Assembly (NCBI RefSeq): GCF_900103195.1
Contig: NZ_FMWU01000014.1
Location: 118,053 to 182,052 of the forward strand
Direction: 5' to 3'
Source: Methylobacterium sp. UNC378MF
GTDB lineage: Bacteria > Pseudomonadota > Alphaproteobacteria > Rhizobiales > Beijerinckiaceae
Length of the DNA stretch: 64,000 bases
Below are positions 42,790 to 50,815 of the stretch, one piece after another. A model generated the notes under the pieces. The model made no database searches and was not told where the DNA came from. It saw only the letters and a program-made list of their open reading frames with translations. The position numbers and the translations under genes were made by a program. Each line of letters begins with the position of its first letter. The stretch's first letter is position 1.

Positions 42790-44514
42790 TCAGGCGGCCG
42801 CGTCGAGGAGGGAGCCCCCCGGCCGGACATGGGTGAAGTGCACCGGCTCCATCGCGAGGTCGAGGGCGCCGCCGCGCTGGCGCACCACGGTGAAGTGCGA
42901 GGTCGCGAGATCCGAGGTCTCCGGGAAGTCCTCGCGGAAGTGGGCGCCGCGGCTGTCGGTGCGGGCGAGCGCCGCCCGGGCGACCGCCTGCGAGACCAGG
43001 ACGAGGTTCTCAAGGTTCAGCCGGTCCATCCAGGTGAGCGCGTAGCGGCGGTCGCCGTCCGGCGCGCCGGCCCGGGCGACCGCGTCGGAGAGGCCGTCGA
43101 GAGTGGCGAGCGCCCGGGTCAGCCCGGCCGCGTCCCGCAGGATGCCGACATCGGCCCACATCGTCTCGTAGAGCGCCTCGCGGATCTCCGGCAGCGACTC
43201 CGCTGGCCGGCCGAGCGGGCCGTAGGCGCGGGCGAGGCCCGCCTCGATGGCGGCGGGATCGGGCTCGGCGAGGCGACCCTCGCGCGTCACGGCCCGCGCC
43301 ATGGACTGGCCGGCGAGCCCCCCGAATACCGTGGAGTTCGCCACGCCGTTGCCACCCAGCCGGTTCGCCCCGTGGACGCCGCCGGTGTCCTCGCCGGCTG
43401 CGAAGAGGCGCGGCAGCGCGGTGGTGCAGTCGACGGCGAACTGAAGGCCGCCCATCATGTAATGGGCGGTGGGGATGACCTCGACGAGCCCGCCCGCGAG
43501 GTCGAAGCCGCAATCGGCGCAGCGCTCGACCATGCCCTTGAACCGGCGGCGCACGTCCTCGGGCCCGAGGTGGCTCATCTGGATGTGGACGCCCCCACTC
43601 GGCGTGGCGAAGCCCTCGCGCAGCCGCCGCATGATGGAGCGGCTGACCACGTCCCGGGTCGCCCGCTCGGCCCGCGTGTCGTAGGCCTCCATGAAGCGCT
43701 GGCCGGTGGAATCGAGGAGCCAGCCGCCGGCCCCGCGCAGGCCCTCCTCCAGCACCGTCCCGGTCATGCGGGTGCCGGCGCCGGCGAGCAGCCCGGTCGG
43801 GTGGAACTGAACCATCTCCATGTCGCGTAAGGGGAGCCCGGCGCGCAACGCCATGGCGAGCCCGTCGCAGGACTTGTCGCCGGAGGGCGTGTGGTACTTG
43901 TACATGGTCGGCCCGCCGCCGGTGGCGAGCAGCACGGCCTTGGCCCGCACCAGCTTCGGTTCGCCGGTGCGCATGTCGAGCATCAGCACGCCCGCCAGTC
44001 CCGATCCGTCCCGGGCCGGGATCAGCTCCAGGGCGCGGTGGTCCTCCAGGCGGCGCACGTTCCGGCGCCAGACCTGCTCGGACAGGCGGTTGATGATCTC
44101 GATGCCGGTGAGGTCGCCCTTATGCACCGTCCGGTCGAAGGTCTGACCGGCGAACGCCTTCTGGTGGACGCTGCCGTCCGGGTTGCGGTCGAAGAAGCAG
44201 CCGAGCTCGGTCTCCAGCTCGCGGATCCGCACCTGCGCCTCGGTGACGAGCGTCCAGGCGAGCGCTTGGTCGTTCAGCCACTTGCCGCCCTCGATCGTGT
44301 CCATGAAGTGCCGCTCGACCGAGTCGCCCGGCGCCAGCGCGACGTTGTAGCCGCCCTGGACCATGCGGGTGCAGCCGCATTTCCCCAGCAGACCCTTCAC
44401 CGCGACGGTGACGTCGAGGTCGGGCGCGACCTTCTTGGCATGGAGCGCCGCGAACAGCCCGGCCCCGCCGGAGCCGAGGATCAGGATGTCGGTCTCGACC
44501 GGCTCGGGGCTCAT
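42790..44514 (-). CDS. Succinate dehydrogenase/fumarate reductase-like flavoprotein subunit, 574 aa
   Basis: An FAD-binding oxidoreductase: TDILILGSGGAGLFAALHAK at the N-terminus, the substrate region MEMVQFHPTGLLAGAGT, EGLRGAGGWLLDSTGQRFM, the active-site arginine segment RATRDVVSRSIMRRL, and HGANRLGGNGVANSTVFGG. The C-terminal helical domain is standard. It oxidises a succinate-like diacid or reduces its alkene. The histidine that carries covalent FAD in SDH is not evident at the usual place (the sequence reads GCTRMVQGGYNVAL), so binding may be noncovalent. The gene overlaps the fumarase-beta gene by 4 bases, so it is tightly coupled with the hydratase, and with iron-sulfur and membrane subunits upstream. 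It is distinct from the usual TCA operon, where fumarase is not embedded. Confidence 0.87.
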   Translation of the reverse strand: MSPEPVETDILILGSGGAGLFAALHAKKVAPDLDVTVAVKGLLGKCGCTRMVQGGYNVALAPGDSVERHFMDTIEGGKWLNDQALAWTLVTEAQVRIRELETELGCFFDRNPDGSVHQKAFAGQTFDRTVHKGDLTGIEIINRLSEQVWRRNVRRLEDHRALELIPARDGSGLAGVLMLDMRTGEPKLVRAKAVLLATGGGPTMYKYHTPSGDKSCDGLAMALRAGLPLRDMEMVQFHPTGLLAGAGTRMTGTVLEEGLRGAGGWLLDSTGQRFMEAYDTRAERATRDVVSRSIMRRLREGFATPSGGVHIQMSHLGPEDVRRRFKGMVERCADCGFDLAGGLVEVIPTAHYMMGGLQFAVDCTTALPRLFAAGEDTGGVHGANRLGGNGVANSTVFGGLAGQSMARAVTREGRLAEPDPAAIEAGLARAYGPLGRPAESLPEIREALYETMWADVGILRDAAGLTRALATLDGLSDAVARAGAPDGDRRYALTWMDRLNLENLVLVSQAVARAALARTDSRGAHFREDFPETSDLATSHFTVVRQRGGALDLAMEPVHFTHVRPGGSLLDAAA

Positions 44515-45122
44515 CGTGCGTCTTCCAGGGAGGCGATGACGGCATCGCGCCGAGCGGCCACGTCGCGCTGCACGTCGGCGAAGAGCGAGCCGCCGTGGGA
44601 ATCCATCCCCACCAGCAGCGGCCCAAAATCACGGATCGCGAACTGCCACAGGCTCTCGGGGTGGAGGTCGTCGAGGTCGACGTCCACGATGGTCTCGATC
44701 CAGGTGGTCTCCAGCGCCGCCGCGCCGCCGACGATCGCCAGATAGGCGCCGCCGCGCCGGGCGAAGGCGTCGAGGGTCGCCGGTCCCATGCCGCCCTTGC
44801 CGACGATGAGGCGCACGCCCTCCCGCTCCATCAGCGCGTCGGTGAAGCGCTCCATGCGCATCGACGTGGTGGTGCCGATGCAGAACGGCGCGAAGCCGAC
44901 CGGCGCCTCGTTGGAGACCGGGACGCGGTGGACGTTCGGCGCGGTGTGGATCACCGCGTGGCCGTTGAGGTCGAGCCGGGTGCGGCGGTCCCGGTCGAAC
45001 ATGTGGATCAGGGTCGCGTCGCGGATGCCGAACAGCCAGCGCCGCAGGGTGACGGTGTCGCCGATCCGGAGCGCCCGGATCTCGGCCTCGCCGGCCGGCA
45101 TATCGAGGACGTGGTGGGCCAC
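44511..45122 (-). CDS. Class I fumarase/tartrate dehydratase-like beta subunit, 203 aa
   Basis: The small subunit of a two-chain iron-sulfur hydro-lyase. Family motifs: LRIGDTVTLRRWLFGIRDAT, PVSNEAPVGFAPFCIGTTTS, MERFTDALMEREGVRLIVGK and IVDVDLDDLHPESLWQFAIR. Its partner is the alpha subunit encoded 10 bases upstream. In the family the beta subunit supplies part of the substrate site for reversible hydration of fumarate, mesaconate or tartrate. It overlaps the flavoprotein gene by 4 bases, which suggests translational coupling. Confidence 0.87.
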   Translation of the reverse strand: MAHHVLDMPAGEAEIRALRIGDTVTLRRWLFGIRDATLIHMFDRDRRTRLDLNGHAVIHTAPNVHRVPVSNEAPVGFAPFCIGTTTSMRMERFTDALMEREGVRLIVGKGGMGPATLDAFARRGGAYLAIVGGAAALETTWIETIVDVDLDDLHPESLWQFAIRDFGPLLVGMDSHGGSLFADVQRDVAARRDAVIASLEDAR

Positions 45123-45132
45123 GGTCTGCTCC

Positions 45133-46005
45133 TCAATCGAACGCGATGCCGCCGGGCGTGAGCGTCGCGCGGGCGCGGCGGGCCGAGTGGCACTGGATGT
45201 TCACGGCGACCGGGTTCTGGGTGATGTGGGTCGCGGCGAGTTCAACATGGACGGCGAAGCTCGTGGAACGGCCCCCGAGCCCCTGCGGGCCGATGCCCAA
45301 TTCGTTCACCGCCCGCGACAGCTCGGCCTCGATCCGGGCGCCTTCGGGATCGGAGCAGACGGAGCGCAGCGGCCGGGTCGCCGCCACCTTGGCGAGGTGC
45401 ATGCACAGGTCCGAGGTGCCCCCGAGCCCTACGCCCACGATGGTCGGCGGGCAGACCCGGCCGCCTAGCTCGATGACCCGGTCGATGACGAAACGCTTGG
45501 CCGCGCCGATCCCGTCCGAAGGCAGCAGCATCTGCAGGAAGGATCCGTTCTCGGAGCCGGAGCCCTTCGGGATCATCTCGACGGCCACGGTCTCGGGCCG
45601 GTCGTCGAAATCGACGTGGATGATCGGCACGCGGATGCCGCAGGAGGTCTGCTCGTTCTTGCGGGTGATCGGGTGGACCACCGAGGAGCGCAGGGAGAAC
45701 TCCTTCGTGGCCCGCTCGCAGCCGCGCCGGATCGCGGCCTTCAGGGCGGCGCCGTCGAAGCGCACGTCGGCGCCGATCACGACGTTGTAGATCGGGATGC
45801 CGGTATCCTGGCAGAGGATATTTTTCGTGCGTTCCGCGACCGCGACGTTCTCCACCATCGTTTCGAGGATGGCGCGGCCGGTGGCGCTGGTCTCGGCCCG
45901 CTGCAGGTCGGCGAAGCCGGTCTTGATGTCGGGCGGCAGGATCTTCAGGGCGCGGACGTAGAGGTCGCGGCAGACCTCCTCGAATTCGCGGATGTCGAGA
46001 TCCAT
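45133..46005 (-). CDS. Class I fumarase/tartrate dehydratase-like alpha subunit, 290 aa
   Basis: The iron-sulfur subunit of the hydro-lyase. Cysteines in KNILCQDTGIPIYNVVIGAD, LGGRVCPPTIVGVGLGG and TSDLCMHLAKVAATRPLR are the expected cluster ligands. Start at MDLDIREFEEVCRDLYVRAL (46005); the longer frame upstream is out of context. Together with the beta subunit it forms a TtdAB/FumA-like enzyme adding water across the double bond of an unsaturated diacid. In this operon the alkene would come from the FrdA-like flavoprotein complex. Confidence 0.88.
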   Translation of the reverse strand: MDLDIREFEEVCRDLYVRALKILPPDIKTGFADLQRAETSATGRAILETMVENVAVAERTKNILCQDTGIPIYNVVIGADVRFDGAALKAAIRRGCERATKEFSLRSSVVHPITRKNEQTSCGIRVPIIHVDFDDRPETVAVEMIPKGSGSENGSFLQMLLPSDGIGAAKRFVIDRVIELGGRVCPPTIVGVGLGGTSDLCMHLAKVAATRPLRSVCSDPEGARIEAELSRAVNELGIGPQGLGGRSTSFAVHVELAATHITQNPVAVNIQCHSARRARATLTPGGIAFD

Positions 46006-46046
46006 GGCGGGTCTCCGCTGGCGAGGACGATGGGCAGGGGCGACGG

Positions 46047-46424
46047 TCAGGCCCCGCTGAGAAGGAATAGGAGGCCGACCGCGAAAGCGGTCGCAAGGCA
46101 GCCCGACACGACAAGGGCATTGCGCTCGCGGAAGCGCAGCCACTCGATGGCGAGGACCCGCAGGCCGAACGCCATGTGGACGGCGAGCGCGCAGACGAGG
46201 CCCCATTCGGCCGTGCGGACGAAGCCGTTATGGGTGAGGCCGAGGAAGCTCTCCAGCCGGTCGGCACCCTGGAGCGCGGTGCCGAGCGCAATGAAGTGCA
46301 TCGGCAGGAACAGCGCCAGGGCGATCCCCGAGAGCCGGTGGATCAGCGCGGCGGCAAAGCCGGGCCTGCGCAGGGACGCGCGGGTGATGCCGGTCCGCCC
46401 GGCCGTGCTCGTGGCGGTCCTCAT
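46047..46424 (-). CDS. Succinate dehydrogenase-like membrane anchor subunit, 125 aa
   Basis: Three membrane helices: HRLSGIALALFLPMHFIALG (with a histidine suited to haem b), EWGLVCALAVHMAFGLRVLA and VVSGCLATAFAVGLLFLLSG. The start MRTATSTAGRTG overlaps the stop of the other anchor gene by 4 bases. The layout is that of SdhC/SdhD, carrying haem and the quinone site, so the complex delivers electrons to quinone. Which of the two anchors is C or D cannot be decided. Confidence 0.78.
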   Translation of the reverse strand: MRTATSTAGRTGITRASLRRPGFAAALIHRLSGIALALFLPMHFIALGTALQGADRLESFLGLTHNGFVRTAEWGLVCALAVHMAFGLRVLAIEWLRFRERNALVVSGCLATAFAVGLLFLLSGA

Positions 46425-46750
46425 GCTACATACACCGCGAGTGCCGCACGCAGGCCCAGACCGGCGAGCAGGGCCGAGAGGGCGATCATGGCGAAGTCGA
46501 GGGAGCGGCCGCGCCAGCCGGTCCACTCGCGCAGGATGCTGCGCAGGCCGATCGGGGCGTGGATCGCGGCGGCCAGAACGAAGACCGCGTAGAACAGCAG
46601 GAAGGCGAGGTTGCCGTGCGTCCGGCCCAGGATCTCGCCCGCCGTGAGCCCGCCGCGCACCGCGTAGAGGATCGTGCCGAGATGGACCGCGACCGTGACC
46701 GCCAGGATCGCCGCGGTGCCGCGCTGGGCGAGATACAGGAGCGAGCTCAT
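46421..46750 (-). CDS. Succinate dehydrogenase-like membrane anchor subunit, 109 aa
   Basis: Start at MSSLLYLAQRGTAAILAVTV, overlapping the iron-sulfur gene by 4 bases. Three helices: AAILAVTVAVHLGTILYAV, NLAFLLFYAVFVLAAAIHAP and FAMIALSALLAGLGLRAALA. HLG and IHAP histidines sit where haem ligands are found in SdhC/D. Companion of the anchor at 46047-46424. Confidence 0.75.
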   Translation of the reverse strand: MSSLLYLAQRGTAAILAVTVAVHLGTILYAVRGGLTAGEILGRTHGNLAFLLFYAVFVLAAAIHAPIGLRSILREWTGWRGRSLDFAMIALSALLAGLGLRAALAVYVA

Positions 46751-47499
46751 CCGCGCCTCCAGAACCGGCGCAGCGCCGCCTTGCCGGTCTCGCGCTTCAG
46801 GCCCGCGATCGAGAAGGTCGGGCTCAGGCCCTTCGGGCAGTGCTCGGTGCAGCTCATGTGGCTGTGGCAGGAATGGCAGCCGGCATCGCCCGCCACCGCG
46901 ACGAGCCGATCCCGGTCGCGGTCGCGCACGTCGTTGACCAGCGTCCAGGCCCGGTTGAGGGCCGCCGGCCCGAGATAGTCGGGGTTCCACGTCACCAGAT
47001 CGCAGGCGGCGTAGCAGACGCCGCAATTGATGCACTCGATGCCGGCATCGACCTCCTGGCGGGCGGGCGAACTCGGCGCGACCGTCGCGAAATCGTCGGG
47101 CGGGTTCTCGCCCGGCTCGAAATAGCCATGGGCCCGGCGCCACTTCTCGAAGAAGGGCTCCATGTCGACCGCGAGATCCTTCACCACCGGCAGGTTGCGC
47201 AGGGGCTCGAGGGTCAGCACCCCGTCCGGCGCCACCGCGGCGACCCGGGTGCGGCAGGTCCAGCGCGGACGCCCGTTCACCGTCATGCCGCAGGAGCCGC
47301 ACATGCCGACCCGGCAGGCGAAGCGGTAGGCGAGCGTCGGGTCCTGGTCGCGCTGGATCTCGGTTACGACGTCGAGCACCGTCTGGTTGGCCCGGCGCGG
47401 CACCACGTAGTCCGCGACCCCGTCGCCGCGCTGGACCCGCACCCGCAGCGCCTCGGTGGCGCTCAGCCCGACGGCGGCGTGATCGACGGGGGCCGTCAC
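46747..47499 (-). CDS. Succinate dehydrogenase/fumarate reductase-like iron-sulfur subunit, 250 aa
   Basis: The [2Fe-2S] domain has CRVGMCGSCGMTVNGRPRW with a fourth cysteine just after. The C-terminal ferredoxin-like domain has ECINCGVCYAACDLV and CHSCHSHMSCTEHCPKGLSP for the [4Fe-4S] and [3Fe-4S] clusters. It links the flavoprotein (42790-44514) to the two anchors. First enzyme gene of the block, overlapping the binding-protein gene by 4 bases. As the order is FeS, anchors, hydratase, flavoprotein, the arrangement is unlike canonical sdhCDAB. Confidence 0.9.
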   Translation of the reverse strand: MTAPVDHAAVGLSATEALRVRVQRGDGVADYVVPRRANQTVLDVVTEIQRDQDPTLAYRFACRVGMCGSCGMTVNGRPRWTCRTRVAAVAPDGVLTLEPLRNLPVVKDLAVDMEPFFEKWRRAHGYFEPGENPPDDFATVAPSSPARQEVDAGIECINCGVCYAACDLVTWNPDYLGPAALNRAWTLVNDVRDRDRDRLVAVAGDAGCHSCHSHMSCTEHCPKGLSPTFSIAGLKRETGKAALRRFWRRG

Positions 47500-48518
47500 C
47501 GCGTGGCCTCCTTCGGGGCATCGCCCGCCGCCGGCGCGGGGAAGAATAGCTCGGCGTCGCTGGAGGCCGTGGCGGAGACCAGTCCGGCGCGGTTCATGTA
47601 CGCGAGATAGTCGGTCATGCGCTGGGGCTTAGTGGTCCAGGCATTCTGCGGGGCGCGGATGAGGGCTTCCGCCTCCTCCGGCGAGATGTTCGCGCCTTCC
47701 GCCTTGATCCAGAGCGCAGCGGCCTTCGCGGGATCGTCCCGGATCAGCTTCAGGCTGTCCTCCAGGGCCGCAAGGAAGGACGCGGTGACCTTGGGATTGG
47801 CCGTGACGAAGCGGCTGGAGGCCCAGACGAGGTTGAAGGTGTGGGGACCGCCCATGACGTCGTAGCTGTCGAGCACCTTGTGCGCTCGCGGGTCCTTCAG
47901 CTCCATCTCCTGGAAGGGCGGGGAGCCGAAATGCGCCGTGATCTCCGAGCGGCCACCCATCAGGGCGGTCTGCGCGTCCGGGTGCCCCATCGACACGGTG
48001 AGCGGATCGAGCTTGGCCTGCTGGCCGGGCCCGAAGGCCTTCTCGGCGGCCATCTGCAGGGTGATCGCCTGAATCGAGGTCTTGGCGGTCGGCAGCGCGA
48101 TCTTGTCCTGGGAGCCGAAGTCCTTGATCGACTTGACCGCGGGATTGGTGGTCACCAGCCAGAGCGGCATCGCGTTCAGCGCCGCCACGCCCTTGACCTT
48201 TATGTTCCCCTGGGTCCGGCCCCAGATCGTCAGGAACGGGCCCACGCCGCCCGAGGCGAAGTCGAGGTTGCCGGAGAGCAGGGCCTCGTTCATCCCCGAG
48301 CCGCCGGTGAACCGCAGCCACTCAGCCTTCAGGTCGAGGCCGCGCCCCTTGGCCTGCTTTTCGAGCAGGCCCTCCTCCTCCATCACCGTCAGCGGCAGGT
48401 AGGAGATCCCGAACTGTTTGGCGAGTCGGACGGTCGAGACCTCGGCGCGGGCGGCGCCGATCGTCACGCACAGGGCCGCGACCGTCCCGACGAGCCGGAT
48501 GATGCCCCGTGCCGTCAT
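47496..48518 (-). CDS. ABC transporter periplasmic binding protein, NitT/TauT type, 340 aa
   Basis: A signal peptide (MTARGIIRLVGTVAALCVTI, cleavage near AARA) precedes an SsuA/TauA-like domain: LAKQFGISYLPLTVMEEEGL, NEALLSGNLDFASGGVGPFL, KIALPTAKTSIQAITLQMAA, HPDAQTALMGGRSEITAHFG. Paralogue of 40121-41125. It heads the nine-gene block and lies 99 bases downstream of the palindrome at 48617-48630. Probably feeds the permease/ATPase pair encoded just upstream (48792-50475). The start at 48518 is chosen for the signal peptide. Confidence 0.86.
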   Translation of the reverse strand: MTARGIIRLVGTVAALCVTIGAARAEVSTVRLAKQFGISYLPLTVMEEEGLLEKQAKGRGLDLKAEWLRFTGGSGMNEALLSGNLDFASGGVGPFLTIWGRTQGNIKVKGVAALNAMPLWLVTTNPAVKSIKDFGSQDKIALPTAKTSIQAITLQMAAEKAFGPGQQAKLDPLTVSMGHPDAQTALMGGRSEITAHFGSPPFQEMELKDPRAHKVLDSYDVMGGPHTFNLVWASSRFVTANPKVTASFLAALEDSLKLIRDDPAKAAALWIKAEGANISPEEAEALIRAPQNAWTTKPQRMTDYLAYMNRAGLVSATASSDAELFFPAPAAGDAPKEATR

Positions 48519-48616
48519 GGCGTTCCTCACCGGTTGTTGCGCCGCTCTTGTCTCTCGCGAGTTCGTCGGCGTCGGGTCGAGGATACGCCCGGCGCGAAGT
48601 CTGTCAACACTCATGT

Positions 48617-48630
48617 GTCATATACATGAC
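48617..48630 (-). promoter_or_regulatory. Candidate GntR operator in front of the block 2 operon
   Basis: GTCATATACATGAC, a variant of GTCTTATATAAGAC. It sits inside a perfect inverted repeat TCATGT-N7-ACATGA (48611-48629), 99 bases before the binding-protein gene. Confidence 0.5.
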
Positions 48631-48791
48631 TTGCCCCGCACCCGGAAGGCGGGGAGGGCGTCCGACTGCGCGCGATCACCCGCAGATGGACTGAGCGAAA
48701 GCGCGCCTTGAACGGCTCGACGAGCGCGCCGCGAAGTCACCGCGCGCGGAGTGCGAAGTTCGCGCCGGACGACCGGCCTGCCACCCGCCGC

Positions 48792-49712
48792 TCAGGCCTG
48801 CATGCCCCAGCGCTGAACCGTGCGCCGCTCAATCGTCTGGAAGATCAGGTTCTCGACGACGAGGCCGATCAGTATGACGGTGAGCAGCCCGGCGAACACG
48901 TTCGGGATGTCGAGCATGTTCTTGTTCTCGAAGATGAACCAGCCGAGCCCGCCCGCCCCGGACGACACCCCGAAGACCAGCTCGGCCGCGATCAATGTGC
49001 GCCACGCGAACGCCCAGCCGACCTTCAGGCCGGTGAGGATCGACGGGAAGGCCGCCGGGATCAGGATCTTGCCGATCAGCCGCGGACCGGACAGCCCGTA
49101 ATTGCGGCCGACCATCTTCAGCGTCCGGCTCACCGACAGGAAGCCCGAATGGGTGTTCAGCGCGATCGCCCAGGTCACCGAGTGGATGAGGACGAAGATC
49201 AGGCTGCCGTTGCCCAGGCCGAACCAGATCAGCGCCAGCGGCAGCAGCGCGATCGCCGGCAGCGGATTGAACATCGAGGTCAGCGTCTCGAGAAAGTCGG
49301 TCCCGATCCGCGACGCGATGGCGATGCCGGTGAGCACGGTCGCCAGGGCGACGCCCGCGGCGTAGCCCATCAGCAGGACCTTGAGCGAGGTCCAGGCCCG
49401 GGCCGGCAGCGTGCCGTCGGCGATGCCCCGGAAGAAGGCCTCCACCGTCGCCGAGAAAGTCGGGAACAGGAGGTCGTTGTCGAGGTAGCGCCCGTAAGCC
49501 TCCCAGATTCCGGCCAGGAGGACGAGGATCACGATCTTGCGCAGCCACGCCTGGTTGTAGAGCCGCTCGGCGACCGACAGGGGCTTCTCCACCACCGTGG
49601 CGCCGTGGGCGTGGCCGGTCTCGCGCACGATCTCGGGCCGGCTCGGCTCCGCGGCGGACGGGCGCGCGGGTGCGGCGCGCGGCAGGCCGGTCAGGACGGG
49701 CGCGCTAGACAT
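48792..49712 (-). CDS. ABC transporter permease, SsuC/TauC type, 306 aa
   Basis: An inner-membrane permease with about six helices (IVILVLLAGIWEAYGRYL, LLMGYAAGVALATVLTGIAI, IFVLIHSVTWAIALNTHSGF) and the EAA-like cytoplasmic loop MVGRNYGLSGPRLIGKILIP. A long polar N-terminus of about 55 residues precedes the first helix. Starts at MSSAPVLTG and overlaps the ATPase gene by 8 bases. Forms a sulfonate/nitrate/taurine-type importer with the ATPase; the binding proteins at 47496 and 40121 are the probable receptors. Confidence 0.88.
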   Translation of the reverse strand: MSSAPVLTGLPRAAPARPSAAEPSRPEIVRETGHAHGATVVEKPLSVAERLYNQAWLRKIVILVLLAGIWEAYGRYLDNDLLFPTFSATVEAFFRGIADGTLPARAWTSLKVLLMGYAAGVALATVLTGIAIASRIGTDFLETLTSMFNPLPAIALLPLALIWFGLGNGSLIFVLIHSVTWAIALNTHSGFLSVSRTLKMVGRNYGLSGPRLIGKILIPAAFPSILTGLKVGWAFAWRTLIAAELVFGVSSGAGGLGWFIFENKNMLDIPNVFAGLLTVILIGLVVENLIFQTIERRTVQRWGMQA

Positions 49713-50475
49713 TCTCCGCCTCCTCAATCTCTTCCGAGAACAGCATCTGCTGGATCCGGTTCTCCAGCCCCATCGCGGCCTCCGGCGAGTCCGCGCTGTT
49801 GAGCTCCGCCTTCACCTCGCCGGGATGGGGCGAGAGCAGCAGGATGCGCGAGCCGACCTTGATCGCTTCCGGGATCGAGTGGGTGACGAACAGCACGGTG
49901 AAGCGCGTGCCCTCCCACAGCATCAGCAGCTCGTCCTGCATGCGCCGCCGGGTCAGGGCGTCGAGCGCCGCGAAGGGCTCGTCCATCAGCAGGATGTCGG
50001 GCTCCATCGCCATGCCGCGGGCGATGGCGACGCGCTGCTTCATGCCGCCCGAGAGGGTGTGCGGGTAGCTGTCGGCGAACTTCGTGAGATTGACCTTGTC
50101 GATGTACAGGTTCGCCCGCTCCAGGGCCGCGCGGCCTTTCAGCCGGCCGGAGGCTTCGAGGGCGAAGACCACGTTCTGCCGGACCGTCTTCCAGGGCAGG
50201 AGCTGGTCGAATTCCTGGAACACCATCATCCGGTCGGGGCCGGGCTCGGTCACGGGCCGGCCCTTGAGCCGGATCTCGCCCTCGGTGGGGGCCATGTAGC
50301 CGCCCACCGCCTTGAGCAGGGTCGACTTCCCGCAGCCCGAAGGCCCGAGCAGCACGAACCGGTCTCCGGGCCAGACCCGGAAGCTCACCCGGTAGGTGGC
50401 CGTGACGAGGTGATCGGGCGTCTTGTAGCGGAGCGTGACGCCGTCGACCTCCAGAAGAGGCTGACCCGTGTCCAT
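49705..50475 (-). CDS. ABC transporter ATP-binding protein, SsuB/TauB type, 256 aa
   Basis: Walker A in LLGPSGCGKSTLLKAVGGYM, Q-loop in VFQEFDQLLPWKTV, signature LSGGMKQRVAIARGMAM, Walker B ILLMDEPFAALDALTR and the switch histidine in LFVTHSIPEAIKVG. Length and motifs place it in the nitrate/sulfonate/taurine importer ATPases. Start at MDTGQPLLEVDGVTLRY, with AGGGAGG nearby. First gene of block 3, downstream of the palindrome at 50634-50647. Confidence 0.9.
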   Translation of the reverse strand: MDTGQPLLEVDGVTLRYKTPDHLVTATYRVSFRVWPGDRFVLLGPSGCGKSTLLKAVGGYMAPTEGEIRLKGRPVTEPGPDRMMVFQEFDQLLPWKTVRQNVVFALEASGRLKGRAALERANLYIDKVNLTKFADSYPHTLSGGMKQRVAIARGMAMEPDILLMDEPFAALDALTRRRMQDELLMLWEGTRFTVLFVTHSIPEAIKVGSRILLLSPHPGEVKAELNSADSPEAAMGLENRIQQMLFSEEIEEAENV

Positions 50476-50633
50476 CCATCCTCCCTGGCGCCGCGGCTTG
50501 GGCCGCCTGTCGACGCGACCGTACCGCGCTCTGGTCTGTGTCTCAGCCGTCCTGCGCTCTTCCCGGCGCTTCTCCAGCCACGCGCAACGAACTCCCGTCC
50601 GCGTACGGCGTCGCGATCTCGCCAAGATAATGC

Positions 50634-50647
50634 ATCATATATAAGAC
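50634..50647 (-). promoter_or_regulatory. Candidate GntR operator in front of the ABC ATPase gene
   Basis: Read on the minus strand GTCTTATATATGAT, two changes from the consensus, 159 bases upstream of the ATPase start. It is the only notable feature in the 340-base gap 50476-50815. Confidence 0.6.
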
Positions 50648-50815
50648 ATCTGGCAACAGCAGCGTGTCCCGTGAGCGGTCGATCAGCACTCGCCCGGGCG
50701 CAGGCCCCGCCTGCATGGGGACGGGCTCCGCCTGCACGAGGATCGCGTTCGCCGGTGGAAGCCGCCGTCGTGGGTCCGGCTTCGGCTACGACCCTCGTTC
50801 GTGCGACGCTTATTC

